A stretch of DNA of 64,000 nucleotides from assembly GCA_031308135.1 (NCBI GenBank), contig JAHLJT010008446.1, positions 165,962,241 to 166,026,240 on the forward strand, given 5' to 3'. The notes under the pieces are model-generated. The model had not been told where the DNA came from. It saw only the letters and a list, made by a program, of their open reading frames with translations, and ran no database searches. This DNA comes from Acheta domesticus. Its lineage: Eukaryota > Arthropoda > Insecta > Orthoptera > Gryllidae. The position numbers and the translations under genes were made by a program. Below, piece by piece: positions 56,553 through 64,000 of the stretch (positions are counted from its first letter, which is position 1; each line of letters begins with the position of its first letter).

Positions 56553-59500
56553 GTAATGTTTTGATACTGTGATATGTTTGTTTCAGGAGAATTTTTAAGA
56601 ATGATATTTATGTATTTTCATTAAAACTAGCTTTTCAATTGCTGCTAGACTCCGTATAAAAAGATATGAAATTGGAAGGAATGGGTTAATTGAATAACTA
56701 CTTTTTAAATCTGTGAAGGACATGTGTCGTATAATACACTGAATAATAATTGCTGATGCCAGATAAATTGGGAAAACATTGTTTTTATTGTATTATTGTT
56801 GCTACTATATGCTGAAATCTCAAAACTCAGGATTATCAGAAATTTCCTTTTTTTCGAAAATAACATTAAGGATGTATGAGTTATTAAAATACATGTATGA
56901 TGTAATGATGTACGAAGGATGTCCGGACAGTAAGGTTTCAAGATTTTTTATACATACACAGTTGCATATTGTAACGAACCGACCTTCGATTCGACCTTGG
57001 TCATTGCCGGCTTGTTAGGCGCCAGACACGTGCAAGTTAACGTACGTCACACATACCTGTGTCGACCTCTGACAGCAGCCAGAAGCCTTTGTGGGAAACT
57101 GCTCCCGGAGAGATGAGATGTTCTCGTCAGGGGTGGACTCTCTGGGTTAGATTTCTCAAGGGAAAAATGGTTCAGGTGTGCTCACACTACTGTAGCTACA
57201 GTGCAATAAAATTGGAGGCGAATTCCTTTTGATGTGGTTCCTGAACGGAGCCCACCTATTTATGTAGAAGTGAAAGCAGTTACTGCTAGCACTACCACTT
57301 TTAATTACACATTCTTCTTGTATCTTGAATTCTTGAATTAACAGTTATTAATGGTCATGCATTATGGCGTCTTCTATCTTGCGATGTTACTTATGAGTTC
57401 GATAAGTCTTTAAAATTTCATAGCGTTGCACAGTTTTCTGATGTTCAGATCTTTAATCTACGTACAATTGATGATGAAGAGGAGGCTGTGAACTGATCGT
57501 ATTCACCCGACCATTCGCGAGCGATGACCGCCGTGGCGGGAACTGACATGCGGGCGGGACCAACACAGCTGACTGTTGTCGCGGGATGGGGCACCAGCGG
57601 GAACTGATGATGCGCGTTCACGGGGAAGCGACGGCCGGCCTGGCCACGCAGTCTCTCCTGGCGTCAGCGTTGCAGATCGCGTAACTGATTTGTCGCGACG
57701 GCCGCGCAATAACCGATACGAAGATGCGGCCAGAACAATTGCGTTAGCAGCAGCCGAAATGTTTTCTCGCACTCGGCGATCAGAAACATTGTCTCGTCGG
57801 AGATTGAAAGAATACTGTCCGTTGCTCTCGGCTATCGGAACATGAACTGTTTCTCTCGGCGATCAGAAAATGAAGTCCCGCTCTCGGCGGTCAGAAAATG
57901 AACTGCCTCTCGGTGTTCTGAATTCAAGTATTACTTTCGGCGGCCAGGAATGAAGTGGTTATTGGTGATCTAAATTCAAGTGAAGTTCTTGGCGAAGCAC
58001 GCTCGCCTCGCAGGAGCGCCTTCCCGCTCAAAATCTCGCTCCCAAAGTATTTTTTCTATTTACTTCTGCCCAATTAAAATCCGAGAAGAGACGAATGTGG
58101 GACTCGCGTTGGCACCTAATCTTGGTGTCACGTATCTTGCTTCTGGTATTTTCCATGATTTCAGAGGACTGGAATGGCTGATTCGTGAGCCTTTGTTTAT
58201 CTCGCGCGTCGCGCTACGTGCCTAAGGATTTTCACGGTGATTATTGAAAGACAGGCGACACTCCAGGGGACGGCGAGAGAGTGCTGTAGATGTCGCTAGG
58301 GGATCGCGTGATCGACAATGATTGTTCTGACCGTGTTTTTAAAGGAACTTCACGGCAGTTGTCCGAGAGTTTGCACATGTGCGGAGTGTGTCTCGTGGGA
58401 TCGTAATCAACTACTGCGCATTTGTGCTACTTTCAGGGTGCTAGATAGTGGTTCGATAATGGCGTGAAAGAGCTAACGTTTCTCACTTTGATGCTCGGGT
58501 GCGAAGGACAGGGGTTGGGGAGGCTGGAGCCGGGCACCGGGTCGTGCGCGGTCACAAAGGGGCGAGTTTTATGACGCCTTCACCCTTCTGAAGAAGGTGC
58601 TGCACTAGAGGGGTTGCAACGCCTGTCTCCGCTACGCACAAAGACACAAATCTTTGAAAGGAAGAGCCCTCTGCAGCAACGTGGGGGAGGGGAGGGGGAC
58701 GCAGACACAATGCGTCTCAATATATTTAAATGAAATCTACGGGACAATAGTAAAGATTTACATCAATTTTAACTTAATCACTGGTGGAGCTAGCAAATGC
58801 GAGTAATGGACTTGTTTGAGGGCAGTACCCTATAATATATGCCGGCTCTTCCACTTACCAACAATCGCTTCTAGAAGAACTAGTATGTTTAATAGGGAAC
58901 ATACACGCTGTAGATTTCAGAAATAAAAGTACATAGTAATCTAGGGAAGTTGCTATCATTCGGGGTAATTAGAAGATATCACTTGAATTAAGACATAATT
59001 GGACTGATTAATTATTACATAGAATTAGTTAATTAAATACAATTTCTTCCAAGATTGAAAAAGCTTCTGAAAACACCGTAGGTGTTTTTAGAACTGGACA
59101 CTTTTTAGAACAAATGACAATTAATTTGTCATTGCCAAAATGAAAATCACGTCACAATACATTGTGTGACGTCCACACCGTCCTCCAACACGTTGAGTTC
59201 GGCGGACTTACCTGCCAGGCTAGCTCAGATGGCAGATAGGTGGACTGAAAGAGAACTGATGGATGGTGGAGCGACGTTGTGTTGGAATTAAAAAATTAAC
59301 TGAGGTCAAAAATTAAGATTTAATTTCAAAAAGGAAATAGTTTGTCAAAAAGCACGTTAACGTTATCAGAAAGACCTCGATCACGAGCTTGTGTTTCCCC
59401 CAAAAGAACAATTACAATGAATCATGAAACTAATGAATCAACAATTATTTCGCGGGTTCTCTTGCAGGCCTGAGCGCAGCCACGAACCGTTCTTTAAAAT

Positions 59501-61510
59501 GACACAATTGAGAAAAAATTAGTTTATGAGAATTTAGAGTTCTGACAAGTAAGCTTTCTCGCCACAAGGGCAATTACGAGCTCAGGCTGCCTCGAAAAGT
59601 GAACGTCACCATCAGAGATCGTTGGCTTCTTTCCAGCTGTGGACGTCCCTCAAGGCGCAGGGCGGAGGGGCGTGGAGTCCCTCTCACGAAAGCAGGTACG
59701 CGTCGGCCGGGTTGGAGACGATGTCTCGGAGTTGAGCTCGTGAATAGCCGCCAGGACGGGCAGCGACAGTTCTCTGGGTCACGCCGCTTGAATGGAATGG
59801 CGCCGGGTTACGGGGACTCGATGTCTCGACCGAGTACGTTTCAGTTACGAAAATTCTACTATTTCCGTTAACAGCCAAGCACGGCTCAAAAAAGAACACT
59901 TCAGCCCCAATTCTACGTGTGAACTTAAATAATTAGCGTCCAGGCGCTATTGCCTACAGTAGAAATTCTCTGGCAATAAATTGTTCAATTCGGCACTTAA
60001 TAAAGCCGATTCAAGAAAATTCTTAAGTGCGCCAAACCCCCTATCTCCTCCTGACACGGAGCTCCGCACTCTCCTGCCTTCAGAAATCAAGTCCTTTTTG
60101 ATGCTGGTGTTCCGAAGCAGCTGCCCTGTTTCCCCCTCCAAAATTCGCCAAAAGATCCCAGAATTTTCCAGAAACTGGAGCAATCTCATTTAAGATTGGC
60201 CGACGCGTACCACGCAGTAGCAACTCTCGTCCAACCGTAGACGGCGGTCCTCACAGAAACTGAGTGGAAATTTCCACGTACGCTCTCTCTCTAACATTGT
60301 TTATGAAGTGCACGTGCAACTTCGAGCGGCTGGCTAGTGGGCGGGGTGGTACTTATTTGTCGCAGACGATCGCAAACACGACATCCTGGGTGGTTCCCCT
60401 CGCGTTCCGTAACTGAACGGGGGCAGGCAGGCCCGCGCGGGTGTGGGGGCGACGCTGGCGAAGGTTCCCCGGAGAGGCAGCGTGACTAATCTCGGCGAAG
60501 CCGGGCAGGCGGAAGGCCGGGCTGGGGTGAGAGGCGGACTGGGCGCTTCCATGAGACCTCTGTGTACTCGTCCGGTGAAAAATGATCTACAATTAAATTT
60601 TATTTTATTAATTAATTTTCGGTAATGCTACAATTGAACACAATAGGTGTTGCTGAAGCTGAAAGAAAGCACAGCAATGTTGAAGATATGGAGTATACGC
60701 TTAACTGAATGAACGATAGCGCGCACAGTACACTGTCTCTCGCCGGCAATCGAAAGGGGATCAGAACGTCATGGGATCGTCACCTCGTGACATCATCCGG
60801 AACACGTGAGTCGCTGTAGCGTGCTGAAGGGTACAGCTGCGTAGCTGAGAATTAACATATAACCGTTGCATGGTAAGCGATGTTGGTTGTTACAGTGCGC
60901 GACATAATGATGCCCTTAATTAACAGTTTATGCCATTACGTATATCGGCACACATAAGACACATTGACGCTTCCTTAGAAGAACCACATATGGTATTAAA
61001 ATAGTGCTTGCACATATATAAACCGTTTCTGAAATTGAATCATATGAGTTTAACAAATGCCTTTCCCTTGCAATTCACTGTTCAGAGTAGTTAATAGTTC
61101 AGAGTAGTAGAGTCATTATTAGATCAACACAGACACTGTCTGTGAGACCGAGCGAAACATGGCATGATGCATGACACGAGAATGCTATTAACAGCTAATT
61201 TTATAGTTACTCAGCTAAATGAGCTCTGTGTAACACATCGTACATAGGCCAAATGGGTGTCATTCACGCGCGCTATTGACATTATTCTGGTAATTGGCAC
61301 GAACTATAACTTAATAAAGAAGAGCGGCACAGCACGTCTGACTTGCATGCTGTCTCGTGAAGTACTGACAATTTCGTTACAAGGACGTGGTGTGGCGAGA
61401 GCTGTACGCGCGATTCTGAGTACTTCATCCAATGAGGATCGACATCAGATCGCTGTATCTAGAAGGGTTTGGTCTGTATTTAAATTATAATTTAAACAAA
61501 TTATAGAAAT
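56553..61510. other. Downstream intron, GC-richer from about 56970 to 60600, no gene recognised
   Basis: Composition rises above the rest of the window in several patches (57490-57700, 58480-58700, 59590-59830, 60330-60560). Open frames there lack recognisable domains. The stretch might hold a decayed LTR element, but no LTR pair or primer site was found. The tandem repeat at 57765-57995 is listed separately. The final PERK exon was not recognised. Confidence 0.4.
57765..57995 (+). repeat. 26-28 bp degenerate tandem repeat
   Basis: Units begin near 57771, 57825, 57853, 57881, 57907, 57934, 57961 and 57988 with CTCTCGGCGATCAGAAAATG-like sequence, followed by AACTG or AAGT. Spacing is 28, 28, 26, 27, 27 and 27. 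The first interval (57771-57825) covers about two divergent units. In one frame the better units read SRRSENE, but stops occur, so it is probably non-coding. Confidence 0.7.
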
Positions 61511-62830
61511 ACACTCGTCAGAAAAAAAGCTGTACCCAGAAGGACTAGCGGATTGCGATCACTGTTGCCAGGTAGAGGGTACACGCATACAATATGATTA
61601 CACTTTCACATTTGTAGGACCAACATTTATTGCGCTACATGGCCACAGACGATACATGTTGTACGGCGTGGGGCCGCCATGTTGGCAAACACGCGTTCAG
61701 ATGTCGCGCCATGGAGTTGTACAGGTCTCGAATGAAGTCCAGTGCTACTCCATCCCATGCAGCTTGCACGTGAGCGCCAAGTTCTTGCAATTTGGTGGGT
61801 TGGGGTGGGATCCTGATCGCACGCTCCATAGCATCCCAAACATTCTCGATCTGCAAGGTGTGCTCGGGAGATGGCTACGGTATGCGGACGCGCGATGTCC
61901 TGTTGAAATAAGGGCATGGACGTGGGCGTACCGTGCGGCTGTCACGGTACCTCCGAGGAACATGGAGGTGAACGGACACCATGGGATATCGCTCCACACC
62001 ATCACAACAGGCTGGCGGGACGTGTGATGGGATACCACAAACCGCTCGTCGTGGTGCCCCCCACTGCGCCTCCAGACACGGACCGGGTGGTCGTCGCCAT
62101 CAAGGCTGATGCGGCACTCGTCGCTGAAGATGACCCTCTGCCAGTCTACATGGCCCCATGTCCATCGTTCCCGACTCCAGGCGAGTCTGTAGCGACGATG
62201 CTGGGGTGTGAGTGGCAGGCGTCGTAACGGTCGGCGTGCACACAGCCTTGCGTTGTGCAACCACCCGTCAATGACCCTGGCACTACAGGTTGTGACGGTG
62301 TAGCATACACAGCCCGCTGAATAGCACCTATAATTGGCGTTGGATCTGTTCGCGCGTGGCAGACAATCCATCGGTCCTCCCTCCTCATGGTGCGTGGTGG
62401 ACGTCCAGATCCTGCCTTTCGTGTGTGTATGCCTTCCTCAAACCATTGCTGCCAACAGCGGGCGATGGTGGTGTCTGTACGACCGGTGTGGTGCGCAATA
62501 CGGCGACAGGAGCAATCAGCCTCCCGCACACCCACGATACAGCCCCTCTCGAATGCGCCTCACTGGACAACCGGCTGTCGATAGCGTCGCCGAGGCAAAG
62601 TGTACGTGCAGATGACGCTCTAACGACACTACCCGATGTCGCAATGGCCGGCGCGTCCGTTTGAAGCCCTCTTTTCTCGGCCGGTAGGCGCGACGTCATG
62701 CCCCTATCACCGACCCCCCAATGACCGTGGAAAAGAAATCATTGGCTTAGCGAATAGTGTGCAAAACAGCCACCGAGTTTGCAGCGGATTAGTAGGGTCC
62801 TTCGGGGTGCAGCTTTTTTTGTGACGAGTA
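61511..62830 (-). mobile_element. Tc1-like DNA transposon with terminal inverted repeats
   Basis: The left end ACACTCGTCAGAAAAAAAGC and TGTACCCAGAAGGACTAGCG is matched by the complement of the right end, ACTCGTCACAAAAAAAGC and TGCACCCCGAAGGACCCTAC. TA dinucleotides at both borders fit TA target use. The length of about 1.3 kb is usual for Tc1 elements carrying one transposase gene. The partner fragment at 28966-29576 belongs to the same family. Confidence 0.85.
61627..62535 (-). pseudogene. Tc1-like DD34E-type transposase, frameshifted
   Basis: It cuts and pastes its own element. The N-terminal frame (62535 downward) reads TDTTIARCWQQWFEEG and GSGRPPRTMRREDRWIV, a paired-type helix-turn-helix with the G-R-P-R-like hook. 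A second frame (62371 downward) reads DWQRVIFSDECRISLDGDD, with the first catalytic D in FSDE, then QPVVMVW. A third gives PLFQQDIARPHT with the second D, and a fourth IENVWDAMERAIRIPPQPT with the third acid. Order and spacing match Tc1-like transposases, but the four blocks lie in shifted frames. It is inactive. Confidence 0.88.
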
Positions 62831-64000
62831 TGTGAAGCAAATTGCAATTTAGCCATTTTTGACGGGCCTGATGACGCTAACATACCAAGTTAATTGTATG
62901 CTGCAATGATTTCCGAGAAGCGCCGCGCCGTCAGCTGGCGTTGCGGTAGAGATCTACGTGGGTAGATTCTAACAATTCCCGAACGGGCGACAGCCTGCTG
63001 CGATTGTGCAGATAAGCGAGTCTTGAGATGATTAAAACATTAATTACAGAATACAGTACAATTCAATTAGGATTATGCTTGTACGATACTCAGTTACTTT
63101 TTTACGGTGAGGCCTGCATATGGAAGTACGTATAATATGTTTATAAAATTAATGCATTAAATTTGAGCTTGATCCAACCATCATTTATGCCATTTTTGTT
63201 AACCGCGGGGCGAGTTTTATTATTAATTCGTGGTAGATGTGTTCTGCAAACTCCTTAGGCCAATTCCCCACTTTCAATTTGACCTCGCCGTTATCAGAAA
63301 AGTGATTTCCACGTAGATGTTAATTTAGAGAACAGATCGCTGGGTGCTTTAAAACATTCCAACCAAATGTCAACTCTCCGTTGCCCGAGTGGATTACGGA
63401 CGAACATTTTGATGATGTGAACCGAGTTACTTCGATGGCATCTTTCGGCATCCTTTTGAAATTGCGTACTCATACCAGGTCTTTATCGTATCTTGCAACC
63501 CAGGTCTGGAAACACCAACTCTTGTTTTGCCAATTTGGCAACGCGTGAAATACCTTCGACACCCTTTCACTTTTAGCGAAGCCCGGTCTCGTGCCCTCAG
63601 ATTTCGGGCTGAGAGAATGTGTCTAATTTTAGTTGGAAGAAAGAGAAAGCACATAATCTGTCCTTGTTTCTCTTCAACGTACTGCAGCCACTACACTGAA
63701 AAGAGTAAACGCCTGTCTCTTCATAAACGGTGGTCACTTTGAGCATTTACTCGACTGTCGGTTTTTTGTCATTTTAAGATAATTATATTTTATTACTTTT
63801 TATTAACTATTTTCAATAATTATTAATGTACTACTTATTTACATTTTATTAGTATTTTTAATAATTTTATCGGTCACATGCGTCTTTAGCCCATTTTAAC
63901 ATGCAACCCTACAGGCGTGAACCTATCTGTATGTTAAGCAATTTAACATCCTTAGCATCGGGTTTTAACATCTTTGGCAACGTGAATAAACAACCATTGA
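62831..64000. other. Right edge of window, no gene recognised
   Basis: AT-rich. The 75-codon frame at 63427-63654 and its complement lack any family signature. No splice-consistent PERK exon was found. Confidence 0.45.

Noticed and set aside
59212..59260. tRNA-like GGCTAGCTCAGATGGCAGA
   Set aside because: Only an A-box-like piece; no B box or acceptor pairing follows.
1..64000. CRISPR arrays, bacterial operons, riboswitches, origins
   Set aside because: The window is intron-bearing eukaryotic sequence. The only regularly spaced array (57765-57995) has no spacers.

Overview
This is eukaryotic sequence, most likely from an arthropod and probably an insect. It is AT-rich, has large introns packed with transposable elements, contains a 100-base run of N, and carries one recognisable host gene. 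The species cannot be named from the window alone.

The host gene is a PERK/PEK-type eIF2-alpha kinase (EIF2AK3 orthologue) on the + strand. Seven exons were read by hand from splice sites and protein similarity: 660-813, 12700-12795, 16691-16916, 22592-22735, 39069-39592, 45040-45213 and 56388-56552. They run from the end of the ER-lumenal part through the membrane segment, the glycine loop, the insert region, HRDLK, DFG and the FSTQMER segment of the C-lobe. The 5' part (signal peptide, most of the lumenal sensor) and the last kinase exon(s) lie outside the window. Three of the seven exons carry a disabling lesion: a frameshift in the membrane exon, an in-frame TAA between the glycine loop and the catalytic lysine, and a frameshift at an A-run in the insert. 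The phase between exons 2 and 3 also does not match. The locus is therefore either a decaying, still intron-bearing copy or a real gene in an unpolished assembly.

The introns hold nearly everything else. Intron 1 (814-12699) has a tRNA-type SINE head, a 5S-rRNA-like patch, a long decayed I-superfamily LINE, a possible Ty3-type gag fragment, one copy of a Helitron-like repeat and the N gap. Intron 2 has a second LINE 5' fragment, a reverse Helitron-like copy and a tRNA-like SINE. Intron 3 has two Helitron-like copies and an IS630/Tc1-type transposase relic. Intron 4 (22736-39068) is the richest: a Tc1-like relic, an RTE-type LINE broken by two nested insertions, a Helitron-like pair, a LINE tail and the best-preserved I-superfamily LINE. 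Intron 5 has a LINE ORF1 fragment and more Helitron-like copies. Intron 6 has a Ty1/copia 5' end with gag, a hAT-like element with perfect termini and an 8-bp target duplication, and a second type of LINE. Downstream of the last exon are a GC-richer stretch with a degenerate 26-28 bp tandem repeat and a Tc1-like element with readable terminal inverted repeats.

No new molecular system was found. The points most worth checking are the status of the PERK copy, the CTAG|T-ending repeat family as a candidate non-autonomous Helitron, the nested RTE/LINE/Tc1 structure, and the hAT-like element with Helitron-type ends inside it.
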